Assembly (NCBI GenBank): GCA_016713925.1
Contig: JADJOH010000002.1
Location: forward strand, 1,240,001 to 1,304,000
Direction of reading: 5' to 3'
Source of the DNA: Bacteroidota bacterium
GTDB taxonomy: Bacteria; Bacteroidota; Bacteroidia; AKYH767-A; OLB10
Length of the DNA: 64,000 bases
Shown: one piece after another, positions 17,226 through 27,197 of the stretch
Layout: every line of letters starts with the position of its first letter
Numbering within the stretch: position 1 is the stretch's first letter
Made by a program: the position numbers and the translations under genes
Notes under the pieces: model-generated
What the model was told of the DNA's origin: nothing
Databases searched by the model: none
Seen by the model: only the letters and a program-made list of their open reading frames with translations

Positions 17226-19100
17226 ATGAAAAAATTTACTCTATTGGCCATCTTTGCCGGAACCTTCGGATTTCAGATGGCGCAGGCACAATGGTCTCTG
17301 ACCGGAAATTCCGGGACTGTTCCGGGAACAAATTTCATCGGAACAACCGATGCAAAAAACCTTTATTTTAAGACAAATAACTCCACGCGAATGGTTATCA
17401 CCTCGTCGGGGGGAAGGATCGGAATAGGTACATCAAATCCAAAATCAAAATTTCAGGTCAATGGCTCCGTTCTTTTTGATGGCAGTAGCGGAACCACACC
17501 AACTACAGGAGCCGGTACTCGTATGATGTGGGTACCTTCTCTTGCCGCGTTCAGAGCCGGATCTGTATCATCAGGTCAATGGGATAGTCCCGGAATTGGA
17601 TCTGTAGCCTTCGGACACAATAACCTCGCCTCGGGCAACTATTCCTCAGCATTGGGATTTACAAACCTTGCGTTCGGTAATAACACATTTGTTGCAGGGG
17701 ACCATTGTTCGGCTTCGGGTCAATCCGCAGTGGCAACAGGCTCCTACTCCAATGCCGGAGGGGATTTCTCTACTGCATTGGGTTACCGGACAGGCGCGCC
17801 AACTTTTTGTGAAACGACTATAGGATCAAATAATACCAGTTACACCCCTAACGATCCTGGCGGATTTGACCCCTTTGACCGATTATTCACTATTGGAAAT
17901 GGAACTCAAGGTTCGCCAAGCAATGCCATGGTTGTTTTGAAGAGTGGAAATGTGGGTATTGGAACTTCAACACCTTCCTTTAAATTAGAAGTTCAACAAA
18001 CTATTACCGGCTTTCCGGCAGGAAGATTTGCTGGTACAGGAGAAGCTACAGCGCTGATTGGACAAGTACTTCCTACAGGAGTAAACGGCTATTCTGTGGG
18101 TGTGGAGGGATTGGCTTCAAAAATTGGAGTAAGAGGACAGGCTGAAGGTGCAGCATCAACAGAAGATGGATATGGGGTTTATGGAGAAGGTCGTGGAGAG
18201 TTTGGCAATAGGTACGGCGTGTATGGAGTAGCTAACAATGGAAGTCCGGGATCTCTCATTTCCGGAAGAAGAATTGGTATTTATGGAACAGCTACAGGAG
18301 GAGATACAGCATGGGCCGGTTATTTTGGAAATGGAAATGTTTTCATTCAGAACAGGTTGGGCATTGGTAAACTCGCTCCTGGTGGTCAGTTGGAACTGAG
18401 CTTGGATCAAGGGCGGAAACCTTCCACCTCTACCTGGACAATCGTTTCAGATGCAAGACTAAAAAATATTGAAGGCGCATACACTAAAGGTTTGAAAGAA
18501 ATCATGCAACTTCAACCGCTTACGTATCATTATAAAAACGCAGAGGGCAGATCATTCGATGAGCAGGTTTTGGCTGCAGAAGCCATCGGTTTTACTGCTC
18601 AGGAAGTTCAGAAAATATTTCCTGAATGTGTAAATAAAGACGAAGATGGATACCTTAATCTCAATATCCATGCTATCCTAATCGCACAAGTGAATGCGAT
18701 CAAAGAACTGGGTCAGCAAAATGAAATGAAAGATGCAAAGATGGCGTCTATGCAACAACAATTGAACGATCTTCAGCAATGTATAGCCGATATTTGTAAT
18801 GCTGCTGGTGAAAAATATGCTGCCCCCTCCGTTGGTAGTGAAGATCGTCTCTTTCAGAACCAACCCAACCCTGCCAGCCGGGAAACTCAAATACACTATC
18901 TGATTTCAGGCAAGGATAAAGTCGCGAACATCAGCCTCCGGGATATTAATGGTAACTTAATCAGACAGTATCCGATTCGTCAATCCGGCCCGGGACAAAT
19001 ACTCGTGCAGGCAAATGAACTTGCCCAGGGGACTTATGTTTATTCTCTTGAAATCGATGGAAGAAGCATTGATACAAAATTGATGGTTGTCACCAAATAA
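17226..19100 (+). CDS. Secreted YadA-head/S74 fibre protein with T9SS tail
   Basis: This is a 624-aa protein with a signal peptide ending AQAQ and the same mature start (WSLTGN) as the gene at 2795. Residues from about 110 to 190 have YadA-like head repeats (SVAFGHNNLASGNYSSALG and similar), which form a trimeric left-handed beta-roll in autotransporter adhesins. Gly-rich repeats follow (GVYGEG, GIYGTA). The S74 chaperone signature VSDARLK lies at Ser408, then a coiled coil near 490-530. A T9SS type A tail ends in SIDTKLMVVTK, almost identical to the paralogue. It is probably a trimeric adhesin-like surface fibre. Confidence 0.87.
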   Translation: MKKFTLLAIFAGTFGFQMAQAQWSLTGNSGTVPGTNFIGTTDAKNLYFKTNNSTRMVITSSGGRIGIGTSNPKSKFQVNGSVLFDGSSGTTPTTGAGTRMMWVPSLAAFRAGSVSSGQWDSPGIGSVAFGHNNLASGNYSSALGFTNLAFGNNTFVAGDHCSASGQSAVATGSYSNAGGDFSTALGYRTGAPTFCETTIGSNNTSYTPNDPGGFDPFDRLFTIGNGTQGSPSNAMVVLKSGNVGIGTSTPSFKLEVQQTITGFPAGRFAGTGEATALIGQVLPTGVNGYSVGVEGLASKIGVRGQAEGAASTEDGYGVYGEGRGEFGNRYGVYGVANNGSPGSLISGRRIGIYGTATGGDTAWAGYFGNGNVFIQNRLGIGKLAPGGQLELSLDQGRKPSTSTWTIVSDARLKNIEGAYTKGLKEIMQLQPLTYHYKNAEGRSFDEQVLAAEAIGFTAQEVQKIFPECVNKDEDGYLNLNIHAILIAQVNAIKELGQQNEMKDAKMASMQQQLNDLQQCIADICNAAGEKYAAPSVGSEDRLFQNQPNPASRETQIHYLISGKDKVANISLRDINGNLIRQYPIRQSGPGQILVQANELAQGTYVYSLEIDGRSIDTKLMVVTK

Positions 19101-19572
19101 AAACTCCGACTTGTAAAATTTTTTGCTGCATCTTATTGTCTGAAGTTCGATTCAGGAAATAAAAAAAAGAGGTTGTCCTTATTAACTTTCCTTAAGATAA
19201 TATTTATATTGGTAAAGAGCTTTTTGCTGCGAGCTAGGGGCCTCCGGCTACATGCTTTTTTTTCTTCAGATGCTACTTTATATTGGTAAAGCGCATTTTG
19301 CTGCGAGCTACCGGCTTCCAGCTACCGGCTTTTTTCTTCAGATAATATTTTTCTAAACTATATAAACCATTATTTATATAGTATATACCCTCAGCCTGAA
19401 ACCTGGAAGCTGGAAGCCCGCAGCCGGTAGCTGGTAGCCGACATGTTAAAGTTTAAAATACGTTGACCGGTATCGTATTAAAAAGTGATTATTTAATTGT
19501 AACTGTTTATTTAAGGGATAAGATTAAGTTTTAGATCATTCTTTTAACTGAAGTTGAAATAATAAAGAAGCA
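19101..19572. repeat. Intergenic heptamer/hairpin element, copy 1
   Basis: Two 74-bp units (anchor TTGGTAAAG at 19209 and 19283) contain reverse-oriented heptamers related to AGCCGGT. An AT hairpin follows, ACTATATAAA-CCATTA-TTTATATAGT at 19357-19382. Forward heptamers (AGCTGGA, AGCCGGT, AGCTGGT) fill 19405-19440. The layout is the same as the longer copy near 24.3-24.8 kb. The remaining sequence up to 19572 is AT-rich with no gene. Confidence 0.75.
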
Positions 19573-22500
19573 TCATTCATCATGTAGGACTATAAATTTA
19601 AATCGCTTGTTTTCACTTTCTAATCTTACATCAAGATAATACAAACCTGAGGAGAACAGACTAATGTCGATTCTGAAATTGTCGCTGATTTCTTCAACCA
19701 AAACATTTTTCACTAATTGACCAGTGGAGGAATATATGTTTATGTATTTTATTTTTTGATTTGAAATTCCAGACAAGTTAAGCTCTGTTGTTGCTGGATT
19801 GGGATATAATACCGCAACTCCATACTTAATATCTTCAAAACCTGTCACGTTAACAGGAAAACAACTTGAAGTATCTGTACAACCGTTTTCAGAAACAATT
19901 ACAGCATAGGATCCATTTTGTGTTGCAGTAAATGAAATACCATTTGCACCATTAATGATTGAACTATCACAGTACATCCATTGCCAGGATGCTGTATTTG
20001 CAAGCGACAACAAAGTAAATCCGGTAATAGTTACTGAAGTATCAACAGTGGAAGTGAATAACTGATGGCTCACCGATATCGTACATCCAAATGAATCAAT
20101 TACAGTGACCCAATAGGTGCCGGCATTACTTACTACTATCTGACTTGAACTATCTTGCGTAGACCATTGATAACTTATAAATCCGGCACCTGCATCCAGA
20201 AGAGTTTGTGACCCTATGCAAATAGTATCATCTCCGGTTATAAACGGGTTGGGTAAGTTCAAGACAACAAATTCAATACTATCTATCCCCGTACATCCGT
20301 TGAAGTCAGTCACAGTTACAAAATAATTACCTGCAATTGTTGGATCGATCGATTGTTGAGATGATCCATTCGACCATAAATAGGATAAATAAGTTCCTGT
20401 GATTAATAATCCTGGTTCTCCCAGACAAACAGTATCGATTCCACTGATTATTGGAACAGGAGAACTAATTACAATGACGTTTTTGCTTGCAGATCCGGTG
20501 CAACCGTTTTGATCGGTAACTGTTACACTATAAATTCCGGAGGAAGTGGGATAAATTGAATTTGCAGTTCCTCCATTGGACCAACTATAACTTGAGTAAG
20601 TATTAGTCACAGCTAATGGCAGCCCTGAACAAAGAGTGTCACTTCCTGAAATAATTGGAATCGGTAGACTGATTAGGGTTAAAAACAAACTATCCTTTAC
20701 AGTACATCCGTTAACATCTTCTACCGTCACCGAATAATAGCCAGGGCTAGATGCCAAGATTTGTTGTGTAGTATCACCGGTGTTCCATAAATATTGAATA
20801 TATCCGGCCCCGGCATCTATTATTAATTGTGACCCTGAACAAATACTATCCGCATTCGCAGTTAAAGGGTTCAATACAATGTTTGAGAGTTGAAAGGTGT
20901 CTTTATTTTGACATCCTAAGGAATCAGTAACAGTAACTATATAGGCCCCGGGATTATTTACAGTAATGTTTGGAGTACTTGCACCGGTTGACCATAAGTA
21001 ACCCAGATAGCCTGTCCCTGCTGAAAGCTGCGTTGAAGAACCAATGCAAATACTATCTTGCCCTGTAATCGTCGGTTTTAATGCATTTAATTGACTCATA
21101 TAAATGCTGTCAACACCTGTACATCCAAAACTATTTGTGACGGTGACGATATAGAGTCCGGCACTCGAGACACTTGTAGTTCTTGTTGTGGCACCATTGG
21201 ACCATAGATAAGATGAAAATAATCCTGTAGTTAAAGAGGTCGATGTTCCACTACAAAAAGTATCGATTCCCGTAATGACCGGTGAAGGATCTAATACATT
21301 TATGTAAATGTAAGGAGCCAGTGATCTACAACCATTACTATCTGTAATCGTTAGTTGATAATATGCCGAAGTGGAAGCATAAATAGAGGGAGTTGTTTGA
21401 TTGGTTTGCCACCATTGATAAGCTGTTCCTGGATGGCTGGCTGACAGAAGCACAGAATCTCCTTTACATATAGAGTCATTCCCATTTAAAATTATCGTTG
21501 CCGGTGTAACTGAATGTACCTTTATAAAAAAGGGTTTAAAAAGTGTATCATTATAACCTACGTATTTTGCAATTAGAATTACATCATACGTACCGGGCGT
21601 ATTATAATTCACTATAGGACTTGATAGCGTGGATGTAATGGGATTTCCTCCCGGGAATTGCCATTCAATAGATAATGGCTGCCCACCGCTTTGATTTCTA
21701 AATTGGACATTTCCACTTCCACAAAGTGTATCATTGTTGACAATAAATTGAACGCCACCAGAAGAAGCTGCATACACCATACTTGTATTGGTAAGTATAG
21801 GGGGTTGCAAGTCAAAATAAATCCCGGCTGAATTATAAATGGTATCATTCAGGTAAACCGGATTTGTTGGCTTAATTCTAAACCATATATGCCCATGGGA
21901 ATTAATAGAATCTATACTGGTTGGAGTAAGTACTATTGGTTCAAAAAGAAATTGTATAAGGCTATCAGCCCCAAATGAAACAATGCATGGGTGGGAGGTT
22001 GATAACAATTCAAATGTGCTTATATCAAGTTTTGAAGATAGGTAGTCACGTACCATTACACGGCTTGCATTTCCTGTTCCGATATTTTCAAAATTGATAT
22101 TATAAGTCAGATAATCTTGAAAACCCGGACTCACGATGGGTTGATCAACAAGTTTGTTATTGGGGTCATAGGGAAATCCAAATGGAGGGTTCACTGTCAC
22201 CAAACTATCGCGAATCATTACTCCTACGGTATCGGTATTGTTGGTTAAATTAATATCATTTACTATAGAAAGGTTTGCATTAAAATGCGTTTCCTGATTA
22301 ATCGGAAATGAATCAACTCTAATTGTTATCAGATTGTTTTCACTTCTAAAAGGTGTCACATTGACATTCCACGTCAGCGTATCGTTAGTGATACTTCCTT
22401 TTTGAAGATTGATTAAAGTGTAACCTGGAGGCATAAACATTTTCACATAACCGGAAGCGGTTTGAGTTCCTATATTTTTTACATTGATGGAAAGTGTAAG

Positions 22501-23895
22501 GGATTCATTGAGTCTTGTCGTGCCGGTAGCATTTAATGATACAGAGAGATCTGTGAAATTAGATGTTGAAGAAACAATAAAGTCATGTATAATTACTTCT
22601 TGAGAGCTAATGGTATCAATTAATGGCGTATTGCATATAAATCCAGCAGGAAGAGCCGTTAAACTCATATTAACCAGTCCGCTATCAACATTAATTAAAT
22701 AAGTACCGTTAGCCATCGTAGTAAGGTCTGTTCCTTGTGCGAAATTTATATGTTGATTTTGTAGTAAAACATCTGTCGTATCGTAAGTACTGTTTTGGTT
22801 GATATCATAATAAGCTTTTCCTTTAATTTTACCCATTGTTAATCCACAAACAGGAGGAGGTAATGAACCCGGATTAGGAGTAAAATAAGCATTGTAATAA
22901 GTACATTCACGAGTTGTATAAATATTTGAAGTCAGGTCAGCCTGAACAAATCTGTTAGAGCAGGTAAGGCAATCATATAACAGATTATTCTTCATTTGAA
23001 GCACATCCAAACTAGAATTATATAAATCAGGGATGTTTTTTATTAAATTATTATTCAATCTAAGCTTCACACATAATGGTGCGTCAGGGAAAATGGGTAA
23101 AAAATTATTTTCTGCATTTGCCGAGTCCAGGAATGTGAGCTTATCCGGTGGTATGTAAGTAATTGAATTATTTGCGACATTAAGATATTTTAACCCGACG
23201 AAATATTGAAGTCCTTCAAGTGTATTGATTTGTGAATTTGGACTTACGATTTGTGCCATGTTTATCACAGATGGCGAAATAAAATCAAGACTATCTCCTG
23301 TAAATGCAGTTGGTATCTGAGTTTTTAAATAATTGCGAAAGTTTAAGTCGGGAACCCATGCCAGAGAGTATTTGTCTAATACGATTAAATTATCAATAAA
23401 ACCTTTTGTGATTAAACCACGGATGCGAAATGCCAGCCTTACCGTGTCGCCGGAATAGGCGGAGAGATTATAAACATTAAATCCATTTGAGCTGCTATTG
23501 CCCAGACTGTCTGTTAAGCCACTTAGGGTCGTGTCATTCTGAAAGGGAAGCACCCATAAAGAAAGTTCACTACCAGAATTGTATTTTGAATAATACCTCA
23601 CAAAGGTGCTGTCGCCGATTAAAAGTGGAGGTGTTATCATGATTTTATCTGTTGCACTTAATGTTTGGTCTACACCAAGCATATAGTCGAAAATTTCAAG
23701 ATAGAATGGAACAGGTACTCCACCGAAAAGCGAATTTGTTATCATGCCTGCTGATTGCGGAATAGTATCGTTATTGAGCATGACCCAGCCTTGACCTGTA
23801 GCCCAATTCCGAAAACTATTTTCGTATATTATGTTGTATTGCGCGTTTGTGTAAATTGAACTGCAAAGAAGACAAACTAAAAATAGATATCTCAT
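19573..23895 (-). CDS. Large LRR/PKD/Ig-repeat surface protein with T9SS tail
   Basis: This 1440-aa exported protein has a signal peptide (1-18) and a jelly-roll-like N-terminal region. A few leucine-rich repeats lie around residues 190-330 (LQYFVGLKYLNVANNSI). An SdrD-like segment follows (KGKAYYDINQNSTYDTTD), then a DUF11-like domain, a DUF7619-like domain (PYDPNNKLVDQP ... YNSAGIYFD) and one PKD domain. Six or more repeats of about 75 residues come next, of the type 'G.DTIC.G....L...Y..YLWS.G......G.Y.VTV.D..GC'. A T9SS type A tail follows (YPNPATTELNL). It is probably a large adhesin or matrix protein. A perfect -7 box precedes the ATG. Confidence 0.83.
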   Translation of the reverse strand: MRYLFLVCLLCSSIYTNAQYNIIYENSFRNWATGQGWVMLNNDTIPQSAGMITNSLFGGVPVPFYLEIFDYMLGVDQTLSATDKIMITPPLLIGDSTFVRYYSKYNSGSELSLWVLPFQNDTTLSGLTDSLGNSSSNGFNVYNLSAYSGDTVRLAFRIRGLITKGFIDNLIVLDKYSLAWVPDLNFRNYLKTQIPTAFTGDSLDFISPSVINMAQIVSPNSQINTLEGLQYFVGLKYLNVANNSITYIPPDKLTFLDSANAENNFLPIFPDAPLCVKLRLNNNLIKNIPDLYNSSLDVLQMKNNLLYDCLTCSNRFVQADLTSNIYTTRECTYYNAYFTPNPGSLPPPVCGLTMGKIKGKAYYDINQNSTYDTTDVLLQNQHINFAQGTDLTTMANGTYLINVDSGLVNMSLTALPAGFICNTPLIDTISSQEVIIHDFIVSSTSNFTDLSVSLNATGTTRLNESLTLSINVKNIGTQTASGYVKMFMPPGYTLINLQKGSITNDTLTWNVNVTPFRSENNLITIRVDSFPINQETHFNANLSIVNDINLTNNTDTVGVMIRDSLVTVNPPFGFPYDPNNKLVDQPIVSPGFQDYLTYNINFENIGTGNASRVMVRDYLSSKLDISTFELLSTSHPCIVSFGADSLIQFLFEPIVLTPTSIDSINSHGHIWFRIKPTNPVYLNDTIYNSAGIYFDLQPPILTNTSMVYAASSGGVQFIVNNDTLCGSGNVQFRNQSGGQPLSIEWQFPGGNPITSTLSSPIVNYNTPGTYDVILIAKYVGYNDTLFKPFFIKVHSVTPATIILNGNDSICKGDSVLLSASHPGTAYQWWQTNQTTPSIYASTSAYYQLTITDSNGCRSLAPYIYINVLDPSPVITGIDTFCSGTSTSLTTGLFSSYLWSNGATTRTTSVSSAGLYIVTVTNSFGCTGVDSIYMSQLNALKPTITGQDSICIGSSTQLSAGTGYLGYLWSTGASTPNITVNNPGAYIVTVTDSLGCQNKDTFQLSNIVLNPLTANADSICSGSQLIIDAGAGYIQYLWNTGDTTQQILASSPGYYSVTVEDVNGCTVKDSLFLTLISLPIPIISGSDTLCSGLPLAVTNTYSSYSWSNGGTANSIYPTSSGIYSVTVTDQNGCTGSASKNVIVISSPVPIISGIDTVCLGEPGLLITGTYLSYLWSNGSSQQSIDPTIAGNYFVTVTDFNGCTGIDSIEFVVLNLPNPFITGDDTICIGSQTLLDAGAGFISYQWSTQDSSSQIVVSNAGTYWVTVIDSFGCTISVSHQLFTSTVDTSVTITGFTLLSLANTASWQWMYCDSSIINGANGISFTATQNGSYAVIVSENGCTDTSSCFPVNVTGFEDIKYGVAVLYPNPATTELNLSGISNQKIKYINIYSSTGQLVKNVLVEEISDNFRIDISLFSSGLYYLDVRLESENKRFKFIVLHDE

Positions 23896-23912
23896 AACTA
23901 TAGGTTTAAATT

Positions 23913-23920
23913 CAAAGGTA
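23913..23920 (-). promoter_or_regulatory. -7 box TACCTTTG of the large surface protein
   Basis: A perfect TAnnTTTG match on the minus strand lies 17 nt upstream of the ATG at 23895, giving a predicted leader of about 12 nt. Confidence 0.55.
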
Positions 23921-24310
23921 ATAAAATAGGCTTTTAAAAAAGGGTCGGTAAAAAGTTTTTTTTAAAAGTTTAAACTTACTTATTCTCGTGGTAAGTGTTA
24001 TTGTTGGTTTCAGTTTAATTAATTGCCTGTTAAACTTATTTAAAAGCTAGGCAAACTGTTGAAAAACATGGGTAAGTAAAGATTTTTTGTTCTTCGAAAC
24101 TAACCACTTTTTTTGCTCAAATCAATTTGAAAATACTAAATCTCTTCTATTGAGCACCTGATTGCGAATAGAATTAGGTTCTCCTCTTTGCAACGTTTGC
24201 AATCAACACTGTGCTTATCCAGTAGATCAAAAAAAGACATAAGTCAGAAGTAAGAAGCCAGTAATAAACTGCCCTTTGCTGCTTGCTTCTGGTTACTGGC
24301 TGCTTAATTT
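23921..24310. other. Intergenic region without a recognised gene
   Basis: AT-rich DNA upstream of the large surface protein gene leads into the repeat block. The 24241-24310 part has AGCCAGTAATA and GCTTGCTTCTGG fragments that look like decayed heptamer repeats. Confidence 0.4.
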
Positions 24311-24769
24311 TCTTAAGAAGCTAATTTATATTGGCAAAGAGCTTTTTGCTGCGAGCTACCGGCTTCCGGCTACCGGCCTTTTTTCTTAAGAAGCTAATTT
24401 TTATTGGCAAAGTGCTTTTTGCTGCGAGCTACCGGCTTCCGGCTACCGGCCTTTTTTCTTAAGAAGCTAATTTTTATTGGCAAAGTGCTTTTTACTGCGA
24501 GCTACCGGCTACCGGTCTTTTTTCTTAAGAAGCTAATTTATATTGGCAAAGTGCATTTTGCTGTGAGCTACCGGCTTCCGGCCACCGGCTTTTTTTCTTA
24601 AGTTAATATTTTTCTATACTATATAAACCATTATTTATATAGTATATCCCCCTCAGCCGAAAGCTGGTGACCAGTAGCTGGTAACTGGTAGCTGGCAGCC
24701 GGAAGCTGGTAGCCAGTAGCTGGTAGCCGGTAGCTGGTAGCTGGTAGCTGGTAGCTGCAAGCCGGTAGC
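24311..24769. repeat. Intergenic heptamer/hairpin element, copy 2
   Basis: Four units (period 73, 73, 66 bp; anchor TTGGCAAAG at 24331, 24404, 24477, 24543) each contain reverse heptamers (AGCTACCGGCTTCCGG). A 13-bp perfect hairpin, TATACTATATAAA with loop CCATTA, spans 24615-24646. About sixteen forward heptamers (AGCTGGT, AGCCGGT variants) then run from 24660 to 24769. The array ends 2 bp before the stop codon of the rluB-like gene. Heptamers in opposite orientation flank the hairpin, so the whole block is one large imperfect inverted repeat. Confidence 0.85.
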
Positions 24770-24771
24770 AA

Positions 24772-26718
24772 TTAATCCGCTAGAAACTTCTTCTTTCCCG
24801 TTCCCATCATCTTCAAAAACCCAACTTCTCTTTCGTCGAGCATTCTCCAGCGACCACGCGGTAAATCTTTCTTGGTGAGTCCGGCGAAACCGACACGATC
24901 GAGTTTCTTCACATCGTATCCGAGGGCTTCAAATAAACGTCGAACGACACGGTTCTTTCCGGAATGCAATTCTACACCCACCACTTTCTTATCGCTGCCA
25001 TCACCATCAAAGGAAATATCATCCACACTCGTCAAACCATCTTCGAGTTCGATGCCTTCCTGAAGTTTTCGGATATCCGCCACCTTTACATTTTTGTCGA
25101 GTTCCACATGGTAAAGTTTCTTCACTCGTGAACTGGGGTGCGTAAGATGCTTTGCCAGATCGCCATCGTTGGTGAAAAGCAACAGTCCTGTGGTATTGCG
25201 GTCGAGGCGGCCTACAGGATACACACGTTCCGGACAAGCCCCTGCAATCAGTTCCATTACTGTTTTACGATCGTTAGGATCTTCGGCAGTGGTGATATAG
25301 TCTTTGGGTTTATTGAGTAAAAGATAAACATGTTTTTCATTTCGTATACGCTCACCGTTATAACGGATATCATCACCGGGTTTCACCTTGCTGCCCAGCT
25401 CCGTGACGAGATTTCCATTCACGGAAATTAATCCTGCCGTAATAAGATCATCTGCTTCACGTCTGGAACCGATACCGGCCATAGAAATAAAACGGTTCAG
25501 ACGAATTTCTCCTGTCAGATCCGGACCTTCACTCGCATTGCGTTTTCGTGGTGCCGAACGACGGTCTCCTCCACGACTATATCCTCCACGTCCGCGGGAT
25601 TGTTTTTCTTCAAAGCGATTGTGACGTGATTCCGCATCCGGTCTTTTTGAATAAGGACGTTTTTCTCTGTCGCCGTATGATTTGCGCTCCCCTTTATCGC
25701 CATCATCTCTTCTAGGAAAGGAAGGACGATCGCCGCTGTCTTCGCGACGTTGGTAGGGACGTTTCTCTCTGTCGCCGTATGATTTTCGTTCCCCTCTTTC
25801 TCCGTCATCTCTCCTTGGAAAGGATGGACGATCGCCGCTGTCTTCACGACGTTGATAAGGACGTTTCTCTCTGTCGCCGTATGACTTTCTTTCTCGGCTA
25901 TCGCCATCATCTCTTCTTGGAAAAGCCGGACGATCGCCACTGTCTTCGCGACGTTGGTAAGGACGTTTCTCTCTGTCACCGTATGATTTTCTTTCCCCTC
26001 TATCGCCATCATCTCTTCTTGGAAAAGCCGGACGATCGCCGCTGTCTTCGCGACGTTGGTAAGGACGTTTCTCTCTGTCGCCGTATGATTTTCTTTCTCG
26101 GCTATCGCCATCATCTCTCCTTGGAAAGGATGGACGATCGCCGCTGTCTTCGCGACGCTGATAAGGACGTTTCTCTCTGTCTCCGTATGATTTTCTTTCG
26201 CCTCCATCACCGGAATCTCTTCTTGGAAAAGCCGGACGATCGCCGCTGTCTTCGCGACGTTGGTAGGGACGTTTCTCTCTGTCTCCGTATGATTTTCTTT
26301 CGCCTCCATCACCGGAATCTCTCCTTGGAAAAGCCGGACGATCGCCGCTGTCTTCACGACGTTGGTAAGGACGTTTTTCTCTGTCTCCATATGATTTCCG
26401 TTCTCCTCTTGCACCATCATCTCTTCTTGGGTAAGAAGGGCGGTCGCCGTTGTCTTCACGACGCTGGTACATTCCCTTTCCCTCTTCACGGGAACCGGTG
26501 CTTCTTTCACTGCTTCGATCGGACCCTTCTGAACGTGTAGAAGGTTTTGTAGAATTTTCACGATCATAATCATCCCAGGAGGAAGATTTTTCACTTCTTG
26601 CGGGACGGCTTTCTCCATCTCCGGTTCTTGGGGTTCTTCCTCTTCCTGTCGCAGGTCGGGAACGGTCATTTTTGGGGCCACGTGCACCATCACGGCTGTG
26701 GCTGCTTTTCTTTTTCAT
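24772..26718 (-). CDS. rluB: rRNA pseudouridine synthase (RluB/RsuA family) with long repeat N-terminus
   Basis: I chose the ATG at 26718 (648 aa). An in-frame ATG at 26739 would overlap the best upstream -7 candidate. Residues 1-83 are a charged low-complexity lead. Residues 84-355 are eight tandem 34-residue repeats (YQRREDSGDRPAFPRRD...GERKSYGDREKRP). An S4 RNA-binding domain follows (IRLNRFISMAGIGSRREA). The catalytic domain has the active-site aspartate in GRLDRNTTGLL. RluB isomerises one uridine of 23S rRNA helix 80. Basic N-terminal extensions are known in Bacteroidota members, but this one is unusually regular. The enzyme identity is firm; RluB rather than RsuA or RluF is inferred from the domain pattern. 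Confidence 0.88.
   Translation of the reverse strand: MKKKSSHSRDGARGPKNDRSRPATGRGRTPRTGDGESRPARSEKSSSWDDYDRENSTKPSTRSEGSDRSSERSTGSREEGKGMYQRREDNGDRPSYPRRDDGARGERKSYGDREKRPYQRREDSGDRPAFPRRDSGDGGERKSYGDREKRPYQRREDSGDRPAFPRRDSGDGGERKSYGDREKRPYQRREDSGDRPSFPRRDDGDSRERKSYGDREKRPYQRREDSGDRPAFPRRDDGDRGERKSYGDREKRPYQRREDSGDRPAFPRRDDGDSRERKSYGDREKRPYQRREDSGDRPSFPRRDDGERGERKSYGDREKRPYQRREDSGDRPSFPRRDDGDKGERKSYGDREKRPYSKRPDAESRHNRFEEKQSRGRGGYSRGGDRRSAPRKRNASEGPDLTGEIRLNRFISMAGIGSRREADDLITAGLISVNGNLVTELGSKVKPGDDIRYNGERIRNEKHVYLLLNKPKDYITTAEDPNDRKTVMELIAGACPERVYPVGRLDRNTTGLLLFTNDGDLAKHLTHPSSRVKKLYHVELDKNVKVADIRKLQEGIELEDGLTSVDDISFDGDGSDKKVVGVELHSGKNRVVRRLFEALGYDVKKLDRVGFAGLTKKDLPRGRWRMLDEREVGFLKMMGTGKKKFLAD
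25654..26469 (-). repeat. Eight 102-bp coding repeats inside the rluB-like gene
   Basis: Eight in-frame copies of a 34-codon unit differ at only a few codons (SG/DD, GDGG/GDSR/GDRG/GDKG). High DNA identity between units suggests recent expansion. The period is divisible by three, so copy-number change keeps the frame. The regular composition also leaves long open frames in other registers, which are not genes. Confidence 0.92.
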
Positions 26719-26917
26719 TTTGAATAAATAGGGCGGCAAAGATCGTAAATAATTGTTAATAAGTAAACTACAATTTTCAAAGAATTCGGCCTAAAAAGCA
26801 TTGATTTAACGCTAAATGCATGAAAATTTCGCAATTTTCCAAAAAAATGGTTGGAGTTATTGACAATCGGGATGCATTCCTCACGATGAAAACCAATTTG
26901 CAAATATCAAAACTAAA
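26719..26917. other. Intergenic region upstream of the rluB-like gene
   Basis: GATCTTTG at 26736-26743 (minus strand) is a one-mismatch -7 box about 17 nt before the chosen ATG. The rest is AT-rich and shows no gene. Confidence 0.35.
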
Positions 26918-27197
26918 GGTGATCTCTTAAATAAACTGCAATTCCCGGGCAAGTTGGCTACCCCTTCTTCGATGTACTAGCCCTGTAGGTGATCTCTGTA
27001 ACAAACTGCAATTCCCGGGCAAGTTGGCTGCCCCCTCTTTGATGTACTAGCCCTGTAGGTGATCTCTTTAACAAACTGCAATTCCCGGGCAAGTTGGCTG
27101 CCCCTTCTTCGATGTACTAGCCCTGTAGGTGATCTCTTTAACAAACTGCAATTCCCGGGCAAGTTGGCTGCCCCTTCTTCGATGTACTAGCCCTGTA
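26918..27197. repeat. Four 70-bp tandem repeats
   Basis: Exact 70-bp period: GGTGATCTCT at 26918, 26988, 27058 and 27128. Each unit contains CAATTCCCGGGCAAG and ends CTAGCCCTGTA. There are few differences between units. The 61-codon minus-strand frame across them is a by-product. Confidence 0.92.

Noticed and set aside
24404..24601. 65-codon frame in the heptamer element
   Set aside because: It simply translates the 73-bp repeat units (repeated YRLP).
25515..26693. A 392-codon open frame on the minus strand (and a 253-codon one on the plus strand) inside the rluB-like gene
   Set aside because: They come from the 102-bp coding repeats, whose period keeps all registers open. Only the frame with S4 and catalytic domains makes sense.
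26977..27162. 61-codon frame on the minus strand
   Set aside because: It lies wholly inside the 70-bp tandem repeats.
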